Source of the DNA: JAIQET01 sp035542575
GTDB lineage: Bacteria > Acidobacteriota > Terriglobia > Terriglobales > Acidobacteriaceae
NCBI GenBank assembly: GCA_035542575.1
Contig: DATKLE010000166.1
Span: forward strand, 1 to 64,000
Length of the DNA: 64,000 nt
Direction: 5' to 3'
Shown one piece after another: positions 8,587-16,341 of the stretch; position 1 is the stretch's first letter, and every line of letters begins with the position of its first letter. The notes below the pieces were generated by a model, which ran no database searches, had not been told where the DNA came from, and saw nothing but the letters and a program-made list of their open reading frames with translations. The position numbers were made by a program, and so were the translations under genes.

Positions 8587-9420
8587 TCAGAATTTGGTTA
8601 CATCCTTCTTGTCCCCGCGGATCACCTCAATCTCGTACACCGCCGGCGCTGGCGGAGGCGCGACTGCATTGTGCTTGGGCTTGACGTGCGGAGCCGTGGG
8701 CGCGGGAGGGGCAGAAACAGTCTTGTAGAGCGCTCCCGACCTCACCGCCGCCAACTCCTCCTGCCTGGTATCGAGGGGGTTGCGCAGCGCCAACTGGATA
8801 TGTCCTTGGGTGCTGGCCATGACCAGCCTTTGGGCGTCATCCGGCGAGACCAGCAGGGTGATTACCGGAGCCATCTGCGGATCGCCGGTCGAGTTGCGCT
8901 CCAGCTTCTGCCCGGTCGCAATCACGGCAACATTTTCCAGCACCGTGGTGGTTTGCTGTTCGGCCGATCCTCCCGGATTGCCCGTCAGCAATACGTCCAC
9001 CCGTGTGCCCGGCAACACAAAACCGGCCACCGCGGTCGTGTCATTCACCCGCACCGAGACAGCCCGCATTCCTGGCGGGATCAGAGCCGGCAGACCGGCG
9101 CCGGCATTCTCCGCTGCCAGCTTGCTCGGCAAAATAAACTCCCCCTGAGAGATCGGCAGCACCACACCCCGCCCGATCACCGACTCCGCCTTCTGGTAGA
9201 TATGGGGGGGCAGGTCACCCGCAGGCATGCGCACTACCTTCACGTCCTTGTCTGCAATCTTGGCGCCCACTTGCAGGTTCCCGGTGGCGATGACGACATC
9301 CACTCCCGGACGGTTGTCTGTGGCCGTCCGCGACTGTAGATTGCGGTAAACGCTCATGCTAACGAGCGCCCCCAGCGCCAGGGCGACAAATCCAATGAGT
9401 ATCAGCCGATTGCGATTCAT
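8587..9420 (-). CDS. cpaB: Flp pilus assembly protein CpaB/RcpC
   Basis: About 277 residues; I prefer ATG at 9420 (or GTG 9423), both placed behind a GAGGAG ribosome site. One N-terminal transmembrane helix (LILIGFVALALGALVSMSV) is followed by an SAF-like domain and the CpaB core (VLPGTRVDVLL, VLENVAVIA). CpaB is a periplasmic partner of the secretin. A Pro/Ala-rich tail lies near residue 250. Confidence 0.92.
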   Translation of the reverse strand: MNRNRLILIGFVALALGALVSMSVYRNLQSRTATDNRPGVDVVIATGNLQVGAKIADKDVKVVRMPAGDLPPHIYQKAESVIGRGVVLPISQGEFILPSKLAAENAGAGLPALIPPGMRAVSVRVNDTTAVAGFVLPGTRVDVLLTGNPGGSAEQQTTTVLENVAVIATGQKLERNSTGDPQMAPVITLLVSPDDAQRLVMASTQGHIQLALRNPLDTRQEELAAVRSGALYKTVSAPPAPTAPHVKPKHNAVAPPPAPAVYEIEVIRGDKKDVTKF

Positions 9421-9546
9421 CACTGCTCCTCAGAAATCCAGACAACCGCGTATGGGACGTTGCGAATACGGCGGGACCAGCCAGTGGCCTTGCTGACATC
9501 CCTTGGGTGTTACGGCTGAACTGCCACCGGCAGGGGCAGCTTGAAT

Positions 9547-9579
9547 CGGCGCGCCTGAGGATGACAAGTTGGCGCGCCG
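9547..9579 (-). other. Strong stem-loop between flp genes and cpaB
   Basis: Bases 9547-9555 and 9571-9579 are a perfect 9-bp inverted repeat (CGGCGCGCC/GGCGCGCCG) with a 15-base loop. It lies in the 239-bp gap between the second pilin stop and the cpaB start and has no T-run. It could slow transcription or protect the 3' end of an abundant pilin transcript; this function is inferred. Confidence 0.45.
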
Positions 9580-9659
9580 CAAGCGACGGCAATACTCGCT
9601 TGTCGGCAGTCCCTGTCCAGTTTCAGCCACCATGCCTGCCGGAATTCTGCTTCTGTCCT

Positions 9660-9824
9660 TTATTGAATGGAGCTGGCGACCGATGAGAAGACATTATTGG
9701 CACTGCCACCAATCAGCCGGATCGTTCCCACCACGATCACCAGGATCACCGCCAGCATCACTGCATACTCCGCGATGTCCTGCCCTTCATCCTCCCACCA
9801 GAGCCTGCGGAGAATGTCGTTCAT
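9660..9824 (-). CDS. flp: Flp-type major pilin, copy 1 (54 aa)
   Basis: 54 residues from ATG 9824, set by a strong AGGGGAGGGG ribosome site about 7 nt upstream; the longer open frame reaching 9932 is not needed. The short charged leader ends in EDEGQDIAEYAVMLAVI, the usual Flp processing region (around the G and the following Glu/Tyr motif), then one hydrophobic helix and a SANNVFSSVASSIQ tail. Flp pilins are cleaved by the TadV prepilin peptidase, which is not in this window. It shares its C-terminal tail with copy 2. Confidence 0.93.
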   Translation of the reverse strand: MNDILRRLWWEDEGQDIAEYAVMLAVILVIVVGTIRLIGGSANNVFSSVASSIQ

Positions 9825-10030
9825 ATCAAGCCCCTCCCCTGAATTCAGGCGTCCGGCCAGATTCCCGCCCGTTGCTGTGCAATTGTCTGCACATCCGTAC
9901 GCTTGCACGGTAAACAATGTTTGCGTGAACAATTCAGAGATGTTCTCAACCTTTCCTGCCCATAATACTCTGACCCGTCCCGGCGCGAACGAACAATTTC
10001 TTGCACATGCGCAATTCGGTGCACGGCCTC

Positions 10031-10195
10031 CTACTGAATGGAGCTAGCCACCGAGGAGAATACGTTGTTGGCCGATTTCCCAATCAACTGCACAGTCGCC
10101 ACTACAATGGCCAGAACGACCGCCAACATAACTGCGTATTCCGCGATGTCCTGCCCTTCTTCCTCGCGCCACAATCGAGTGTAGCTTGGTTTCAT
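10031..10195 (-). CDS. flp: Flp-type major pilin, copy 2 (54 aa)
   Basis: 54 residues from ATG 10195, preceded by GAGGT about 6 nt upstream. The order is as in copy 1: short basic leader, REEEGQDIAEYAVMLAVVL, one helix, and SANNVFSSVASSIQ. It is the first gene of the Tad operon. The two pilins differ mainly in the leader and helix, consistent with an old tandem duplication. Confidence 0.93.
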   Translation of the reverse strand: MKPSYTRLWREEEGQDIAEYAVMLAVVLAIVVATVQLIGKSANNVFSSVASSIQ

Positions 10196-10350
10196 CTTCG
10201 ACCTCACATGCAACGAAGTGGGCGGGGAGGACGCCGAGGTCGGCTCGAGTTCAAGCTTGTTTCTGTTCCGCTTCGTCAAGTTGTACTTGTACCGGGATAG
10301 CCACGCTGGCAACACCCGGTTACTGCCCCTAATCATACCCCACCCATGCC

Positions 10351-10365
10351 GAATCTAATAGATTC
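10351..10365. promoter_or_regulatory. Palindromic operator candidate upstream of the Tad operon
   Basis: GAATCTAATAGATTC is a perfect palindrome with 7-base arms and one central base. It lies about 155 bp before the first pilin start, next to a TATGAT -10-like hexamer on the minus strand. The binding factor is unknown. Confidence 0.35.
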
Positions 10366-10475
10366 TGCCTAGGTTACCACCCCGGCAAAGGGAGCAAATT
10401 GGCGTCGGGACTCTTTTGTCGCTGAAAACATTGCGTTTGCTTGAAACCTTGTGGTGTTGGGTTACACAGCTGGGC

Positions 10476-11957
10476 TCACGGGGCTCGAACCAAGACCACG
10501 GCCTGGGAATCCTGGTAAATCTGCTTCCAGGTGGGCTCTGCCCGTAGGGCGGTAACCAGGGGCGCTTCAGGGGGCAGGACCACGCTACGGACTTGCCAGC
10601 GCTGCAGTTCCTGCCGCCAGTGATCTGTCAAGAAATAGGTCGCGGCGAACTGGTCCATGAACGCATCGCCGTAAAGATCCGCCCTGCCGTCGATGTAGAC
10701 CCGGTACTCCGGATACAGCTTCCAGATGAGATACCCACCCCAATTGTAGTGGTTCAGAAGCGGCTGGGGAGGCCGTTGCACCGCCAGAAACGCCACCGCC
10801 GCGGCAGGAAAATGCTCCGCTTCCACCTCGCTCTGATGCCTGACCACATAACTCACCCGCACGCCGGCGAAAATGACCGCCGCCGCCAGCAGCCCGGCAT
10901 TCACCAGCGCCTTTCCCCGGAAGGCGTGCCTGCGTGCCAACCCCGTCTGCGCCCCGCACCGATCCTCCAGAAGAGCTTGCGCCAGACCACTCAGGATCGG
11001 CGCCGCCACCAACACATAGACGGGGACGTGGCGCACTGAGCGTAGCGCCGCCGCCGTCATCACCAGCAGCAAGAGCATTTCCCGCGGACGCACGCGCCGC
11101 GGAGCCAATCCCAGTCCCACCATGGTCGCCAGTACCATCAACAAGACCGGCAAAGAGCGCGCCTGGTGGAAATTGGGCGAAGCCCATTCCGCGATGTATT
11201 TCTGCATGGCGGGAGACCGCAGGGTTTGGAAGGGATAGAAATACATCTTCACTCCGTTAGGATTGAGCGAAACCATCCCCACGCAGATCGTCATCACGAT
11301 CGCCAGTTTGCGCAGCCGCGGACCAGCCTGCGCCCAGGCCTCCGTCCCGAACGCCACGTCAAGCGCGCCCCCTGCGAGAAACAACCCCATCAGCGCGATG
11401 CCCAGGGCGTACTCGCCGTGCAGGTTTACCCACAGTAGGGTCAGCGGCGGCATCCACCACAACCAGCTTGGGTGGGCATCCGAGCGTTCGAGGATCACGA
11501 GGAAAATGCTGGCCAGCAGCAGGGACAGCATGAGCGGCCGCACACCCCAGGAGGGCACCGACGCGATGCCTGCCCACACAGTCATTGCGCCGGCAATATA
11601 AGGACCTCCTGCGCACCGTCCAAACACCAGCAGCATCGTGACTGCGGTGATCAGGCCAAAGGCTACTATCAATCCGGCCCAGCCTCCCCAGCGATACAAG
11701 TTGTAAATCAGAACATCCGACAACCACTCATGAGCCACCCAGGCCTGTCCGTACCTGGTGTAGGAATAAGGATCGGTGTGCGGCACCCTGTGACTGGCGG
11801 TGATCACTTGCCCGGTGCGCAGGTGCCACCAGGCGTCCGGATCGGTCATGGGGCGGGCAGCCATCGCGAACAAGCCCAGCGCGACGATTCCCACAAAGAC
11901 GCGACGCGTATCGAGCCACGAAGTCACGGAGGCTGGCATCATACCGCGACTGGCCAC
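10476..11957 (-). CDS. Polytopic membrane protein, GT-C-like, unknown function
   Basis: 493 residues from GTG 11957; an ATG at 11942 is an equally good start. About 10 hydrophobic helices occupy residues 20-370 and a soluble C-terminal domain follows. Early motifs DPDAWWHLRTG and DPYSYTRYGQ.WVAHEW look like the acidic first-loop motif of GT-C glycosyltransferases. The C-terminal region carries NHYNWGGYLIWKL and YIDGRADLYG. The protein probably transfers a sugar from a lipid carrier in the periplasm, but the substrate cannot be read. It is divergent from the GT87-like gene at 11996. Confidence 0.6.
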   Translation of the reverse strand: MASRGMMPASVTSWLDTRRVFVGIVALGLFAMAARPMTDPDAWWHLRTGQVITASHRVPHTDPYSYTRYGQAWVAHEWLSDVLIYNLYRWGGWAGLIVAFGLITAVTMLLVFGRCAGGPYIAGAMTVWAGIASVPSWGVRPLMLSLLLASIFLVILERSDAHPSWLWWMPPLTLLWVNLHGEYALGIALMGLFLAGGALDVAFGTEAWAQAGPRLRKLAIVMTICVGMVSLNPNGVKMYFYPFQTLRSPAMQKYIAEWASPNFHQARSLPVLLMVLATMVGLGLAPRRVRPREMLLLLVMTAAALRSVRHVPVYVLVAAPILSGLAQALLEDRCGAQTGLARRHAFRGKALVNAGLLAAAVIFAGVRVSYVVRHQSEVEAEHFPAAAVAFLAVQRPPQPLLNHYNWGGYLIWKLYPEYRVYIDGRADLYGDAFMDQFAATYFLTDHWRQELQRWQVRSVVLPPEAPLVTALRAEPTWKQIYQDSQAVVLVRAP

Positions 11958-11995
11958 GGGGATGTAGAATCGGCTGGCCTTGCTCGGCTGTACTC

Positions 11996-13225
11996 ATGAG
12001 AAGCAACCCCTTCAACCCGTTGTTGCTCCTGTTTCTGGCGGGCATGCTGGTGGTACAGGTCACGGCGTTCTGGAACGTGCGTGATCTGATTCGCGCCGGC
12101 TACCCTGACTTCACCATTTTTTACTCGGCGGGAAGCATTGTGCGCACTGGCTTGGGCAGCCAGCTGTATGACGACAACACGCAATATCGCGCGCAGAAGG
12201 AATTCGCCGCCGGAGTGCACATTCGCCAGGGCCCGCTGCCTTTCAACCACCCGCCGTTCGAAGCCCTCCTGTTTCTCCCGTTCACCTACCTGCCGTACTT
12301 CACCGCGTATGTTCTTTGGGGGCTGCTCAATCTCCTGATCCTCATCGCCCTGCCCTTGCTGTTGCGGCCCCATGTTTCCCTCCTGCAACGAGCTTCGCCC
12401 ATGCTCTGGTCTTTTGCGGCACTGGCTTTCTTCCCCGTCTTTGTCGCTCTGCTGCAGGGACAGGACGTGCTGGTGCTTGTGCTTCTGCTGGCCTTGGCCT
12501 TTGTGGCGTTGAAGAACAACTCAGACTTTGCCGCCGGCTGTTGCCTGGGACTGGGGCTCTTCCGTTTCCACCTTGTGTTGCCCCTGGTGTTCATGCTCCT
12601 TTTGCAGAAGCGCGTCAAAGCATTTTCTGGATTTTGCGCGGTGGCTTTGGCCTTGCTGTTGATTTCTGTGGCTGTGGTTGGCATGACCACGACCTGGCAT
12701 TACCCGTGGTATGTTTGGCAGGTCGAAAAGGTCATGGGTCGCGGATCCATTGTCCCATCCGACATGCCGAACCTCCGTGGCCTGCTGGACGGCATCCTGA
12801 CTCCCTGGACCACGCCCCGGTTCACCACCATCAGCGTGATTGTGGTTTCACTGGTCTTCGCCGTGTTTGCTGCCCGTAAGTGGCGCAGCGGGGCAAGAGC
12901 AACTCATCTGCCGCTGGGTTTCGCCCTCCTGGTGGTTACCACCGTCCTGATCAGCTATCACGCTTTCGCCTACGACCTGAGCCTGTTGCTTGTGCCGGTG
13001 GCATTGCTCTTGGATTACCTGGCGGAAAGCACCTCACTAACCGGCCGCACCAGACTTGTCTTGCTGGTGCCCATTCTGGTGCTCTTCTTCAGTCCGCTTC
13101 ACATGGTGCTGTGGCTGCACTACGGTCGGTTGAACCTTCTCGCCCCGGTACTGCTGGTGTGGTGGTGGGGAATTGCGCAGGCGATATCGTCACGCGACGC
13201 ACCATCCTCTCAAGCCATGGCGTAG
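11996..13225 (+). CDS. GT87/DUF2029-family membrane glycosyltransferase, copy 1
   Basis: 409 residues with about 10 transmembrane helices. The family pattern is clear: PDFTIFYSAGSIV, a first-loop GLGSQLYD, FNHPPFEALLFLPF, LLQGQDVLVLVLLLALAF and MPNLRGLLDG. GT87 members use polyprenyl-phosphate-linked sugars on the outer face of the inner membrane (PimE and AftC are characterised relatives). A TAGAAT hexamer at 11965 may be its -10. The acceptor is unknown. Confidence 0.75.
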   Translation: MRSNPFNPLLLLFLAGMLVVQVTAFWNVRDLIRAGYPDFTIFYSAGSIVRTGLGSQLYDDNTQYRAQKEFAAGVHIRQGPLPFNHPPFEALLFLPFTYLPYFTAYVLWGLLNLLILIALPLLLRPHVSLLQRASPMLWSFAALAFFPVFVALLQGQDVLVLVLLLALAFVALKNNSDFAAGCCLGLGLFRFHLVLPLVFMLLLQKRVKAFSGFCAVALALLLISVAVVGMTTTWHYPWYVWQVEKVMGRGSIVPSDMPNLRGLLDGILTPWTTPRFTTISVIVVSLVFAVFAARKWRSGARATHLPLGFALLVVTTVLISYHAFAYDLSLLLVPVALLLDYLAESTSLTGRTRLVLLVPILVLFFSPLHMVLWLHYGRLNLLAPVLLVWWWGIAQAISSRDAPSSQAMA

Positions 13226-13281
13226 AAGCCGACCTCACCCGGGCAAAGTTGTACCATGTGACGGCTTGACACTGGGCTCGA

Positions 13282-14556
13282 TTGCTTAGCAACCCCAAAT
13301 TCGGCCTGCTTCTCTCCCTGCTCCTCGCTGGCGGCATGTGGTTCTACGTCCAGCATGTGCTCATTGCCTATCAGCGCGCCGATGCCGCCGCCCACGACCG
13401 TCCCCGAGGCAATCTCTCCGATCTCTATCCGCGTTGGCTGGGCGCGCGTGAACTGCTCCTCCATCACCGCGACCCATACAGCGCGGAACTGACCCGCGAG
13501 ATTCAGACTGGTTATTACGGACGCCCGCTCGATCCCCGCCGTGCGAGCGATCCCAAAGATCAGCAGGGCTTTGCTTACCCCCTGTATGTGGTCTTTCTGC
13601 TGGCGCCCACGATCACTCTTCCGTTCTCCGCGGTGCAGATCGGGTTCCGCTGGTTTCTCATTGCCCTGACCGCAGCCACCGTCCCGTTGTGGTTGCGCGC
13701 ATTGGGCTGGCGCCCGTCAAAGATTACGCTGGCCATTCTGACCATCCTCACACTGGGCAGTTTTCCCGCGGTGCAGGGAATCAAGCTGCAACAATTGACC
13801 CTGCTGGTGAGCGGACTCCTCGCCGGATGCGCCGCCTTGTTGGCAGCGGGTCATCTTTTGCTTGCCGGGGTGCTGCTGGCGCTGGCTACGATCAAGCCGC
13901 AACTCGCGCTTCCCCTCGCTGCCTGGTTGCTGCAGTGGTCACTCAGCGACTGGCGAAACCGCCAGCGCTTGTTCTGGGGATTTGCCGCAACCATGGCGGC
14001 TCTGCTGGCCGGCGCCCAGTACGTACTGCCCGGATGGATTCCTCGCTTTCTGGACGCGCTGGCGGCCTATCGCGATTACACCCAAGGCGCCCTCTCGGTC
14101 TTGGATCTGCTCACCAACGCTATCCTGGGACGAATCCTCACCGCGCTGGTTCTGCTTGGATTGGTGGCCGTGTGCTGGCGCATGCGCCGCACTCCGGCGG
14201 ATAGCGACCGTTTCGCCCTGGTTGGGGCGCTTGTGCTCGCCGCAACCATCGTCGTGATTCCGATGTTTGCACCCTACAATCAGCTCTTGCTGTTGCCAGC
14301 CATTTTCCTGCTGGTCCAACACAGGAGCATCCTCTGGGGGAAGAGTGTGCCTCTGCGCCTGGCGGTCAGCGTGGCCGCCCTCATGGTTTTCTGGCCGTGG
14401 CTGGTGGCGCTGGCTCTAGCTGCAGTTTCGCTCGTGCTGCCGCCCGAGTCCGTGCAGCGCGCATGGTTCGTGCCCTTCTACACCAGCAATGCGATTCCGG
14501 TCGCAGTTCTGGCCCTCTTTGCCTTCCTCATGCGCCGTCTCCAACATCCAACTTAG
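13282..14556 (+). CDS. GT87/DUF2029-family membrane glycosyltransferase, copy 2
   Basis: 424 residues from a TTG start (13282), the only start that keeps the first hydrophobic segment with its charged flank. About 10 helices follow. Motifs: NLSDLYPRWLGARELLLHHR, RDPYSAELTREIQTGYYGRP and FAYPLYVVFLLAPT, the equivalent of the HPPFE loop in copies 1 and 3. It lies 56 bp after copy 1 on the same strand and overlaps copy 3 tail to tail by 4 bp. Confidence 0.68.
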   Translation: MLSNPKFGLLLSLLLAGGMWFYVQHVLIAYQRADAAAHDRPRGNLSDLYPRWLGARELLLHHRDPYSAELTREIQTGYYGRPLDPRRASDPKDQQGFAYPLYVVFLLAPTITLPFSAVQIGFRWFLIALTAATVPLWLRALGWRPSKITLAILTILTLGSFPAVQGIKLQQLTLLVSGLLAGCAALLAAGHLLLAGVLLALATIKPQLALPLAAWLLQWSLSDWRNRQRLFWGFAATMAALLAGAQYVLPGWIPRFLDALAAYRDYTQGALSVLDLLTNAILGRILTALVLLGLVAVCWRMRRTPADSDRFALVGALVLAATIVVIPMFAPYNQLLLLPAIFLLVQHRSILWGKSVPLRLAVSVAALMVFWPWLVALALAAVSLVLPPESVQRAWFVPFYTSNAIPVAVLALFAFLMRRLQHPT

Positions 14557-15707
14557 GCCTCGGGCTGCTGTCGTGTGCTTAGGTATGCCCCTGTGACGGA
14601 GGCAAGAAACATGATCAGCGTCAACACCCCCACATACCCGTAAACGTGCCCGACCAGCAGGAATACGTGTAGCGGTGGGAGAAACAAGCTGATGAGGGTG
14701 ATCTGTTGAACCCAGCGCAGCCACTCTGGCAAAGAGGCCGTCGAGGACTGGCGCCAGAGCAACGCCATCGGCAGCAGGAGCAGGCTCAAGTCATGAGGAC
14801 TGAGGTGGTAGCTCACCAGCGTCGCCGCCATCACCGCGTTCGCGAAACTCAGGTCCGTCCCCGCCCGATTAGAGTTCCAGATCGCGCATCCAAGAATGAG
14901 AAGCGAGCTGGCTGCAGTTAAGGGAGTCCACGCCGACGCGGGAAACAGCAGCGCGATGAGGCCGCGGAGATTGGCCATCTCTTTAGGATGAATGCCCGCC
15001 AGCGGCAATCCGCTCATCTCCACCAGAAATTGTGCGTAAGCCACAAACCACCCCCACCCGGAGATGGCTGCCGACACCAGCGCCAGCAGGATCCCGACTG
15101 CCGCAAAGCCGGCCAACAGCCTCCAGCGCTTTGCAAACAAAGCGACGGCCGCGATGGGAAGCACCAGGTGAAACTTGAACAACCCGCACGCCAGCAGCGC
15201 ACCCGCGAGCAACGGCCGCTCGCGCTTCAGCGCGGCGAATGTCAGCGTCAGCAGAAGCAGCAGCAGCACCGAATCCTGCCCCTGAATGAGATTCAGCAGC
15301 ACCGGCGCAAACAGCCAGGCCCCCGCCGCCGGCAGCCGCCAGTCCCACTGAGGGAGCACATACGGCGCCAGAATGCGCGCTGTCACGAGCAGCAGCCCCA
15401 CGTTCAGCAGAGACCAGAGCAGATAGGCGCGCTCGATGGGCCACCGCGCCAACGGCAGGTACACCAGGAGTTCAAACGGCGGATGATTGAAGTATGTCCC
15501 CACGCGGCCCGTGTACCTGGCCTGGAATTCCCGCTGTGCGGCTGCGTTGTACAGTTGACGGCCCACACCCTCGCGAACCATGTGCGCGGCCGCGTAGAAC
15601 TCCGGGAAATCCGTTCCTTGCTCTATCCGCGGGAAGCCGCGCGCCAGGAGCATGGCCACCCCCGCCAGCATCGCCAACAGCAGCAGATTTTTCACCAGCA
15701 GCCGCAT
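14553..15707 (-). CDS. GT87/DUF2029-family membrane glycosyltransferase, copy 3
   Basis: 384 residues from ATG 15707 (MRLLVKNLLLLAML), behind an AGGGAA-like ribosome site; the open frame extends to 15764 but those residues look non-coding. It closely resembles copy 1: TDFPEFYAAAHMV, GVGRQLYNAAAQ, FNHPPFELLVYLPLARWP, LIQGQDSVLLLLLLTLTF and MANLRGLIALL. About 10 helices are present. Three GT87-like genes and one GT-C-like gene in 5.3 kb suggest a surface glycan or lipid-modification island. Confidence 0.75.
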   Translation of the reverse strand: MRLLVKNLLLLAMLAGVAMLLARGFPRIEQGTDFPEFYAAAHMVREGVGRQLYNAAAQREFQARYTGRVGTYFNHPPFELLVYLPLARWPIERAYLLWSLLNVGLLLVTARILAPYVLPQWDWRLPAAGAWLFAPVLLNLIQGQDSVLLLLLLTLTFAALKRERPLLAGALLACGLFKFHLVLPIAAVALFAKRWRLLAGFAAVGILLALVSAAISGWGWFVAYAQFLVEMSGLPLAGIHPKEMANLRGLIALLFPASAWTPLTAASSLLILGCAIWNSNRAGTDLSFANAVMAATLVSYHLSPHDLSLLLLPMALLWRQSSTASLPEWLRWVQQITLISLFLPPLHVFLLVGHVYGYVGVLTLIMFLASVTGAYLSTRQQPEA

Positions 15708-15848
15708 AGCCTGTTCCCTGCGCCGCTGCAGTCTAGCACCGACGCTTGCATTGTCCGGGGGCAAGGATTAGGCTTCTCAAACCGCCGGCAGGATTTTCGC
15801 CGTCGATATTGCGAAGCTCGTTTGCGGGGTTGAATTTCGGAGGATGCC

Positions 15849-16205
15849 ATGACCACCCTCAAGATGGAGACCCGGGTAGCCGACGGGGTCACGATTGTCT
15901 CTTGCTACGGCCGCATTGTCTTTGGGGAGGAGTCCAACGCCCTGCGCGACACCCTTAAGCAACAGCTGGCCTCCACCCGGCAGATCGTGCTCAACCTCTC
16001 CGGCGTCACCTATATTGACAGCGGCGGCCTGGGCACACTGGTGGGGGTATATTCTTCGGCCCGCGCCGGAGGCGCCGACATCAAACTCACCGGCCTCGGC
16101 CAGCGCTTGCGCGACGTGCTGCAAATCACCAAGCTGGTCACGGTGTTTGAGGTGTACGACAGCGAGGCAGACGCCATTGCCGCCTTTCACCGTGGCGCAG
16201 CCTGA
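15849..16205 (+). CDS. STAS-domain anti-sigma factor antagonist (SpoIIAA/RsbV-like)
   Basis: 118 residues, one STAS domain, with GGAGG about 5 nt before the ATG. The conserved phospho-acceptor is Ser58 in YIDSGGLG. Such proteins are dephosphorylated by PP2C phosphatases and then sequester a kinase that inhibits a sigma factor. The next gene encodes an FHA-GAF-PP2C phosphatase, a natural partner. No HATPase kinase is nearby. Confidence 0.9.
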   Translation: MTTLKMETRVADGVTIVSCYGRIVFGEESNALRDTLKQQLASTRQIVLNLSGVTYIDSGGLGTLVGVYSSARAGGADIKLTGLGQRLRDVLQITKLVTVFEVYDSEADAIAAFHRGAA

Positions 16206-16341
16206 GTCCGCGGTTCGTCGCTCGAGGGAACAAGGCTGCAGCCAACCGGGAGCCGGGGTAGCCTCTTCCCGTCGGCTTCTATTCCTGTCATTATTCTCTT
16301 AACGGACGTCGCGCCATGTGGAGGGCGTCCGCCGCCGCGCC

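Noticed and set aside
9995..10030. Sigma-54 promoter between the two pilin genes
   Set aside because: GCAC and TTGC words exist on the minus strand but the spacing is one base short of the strict -24/-12 arrangement.
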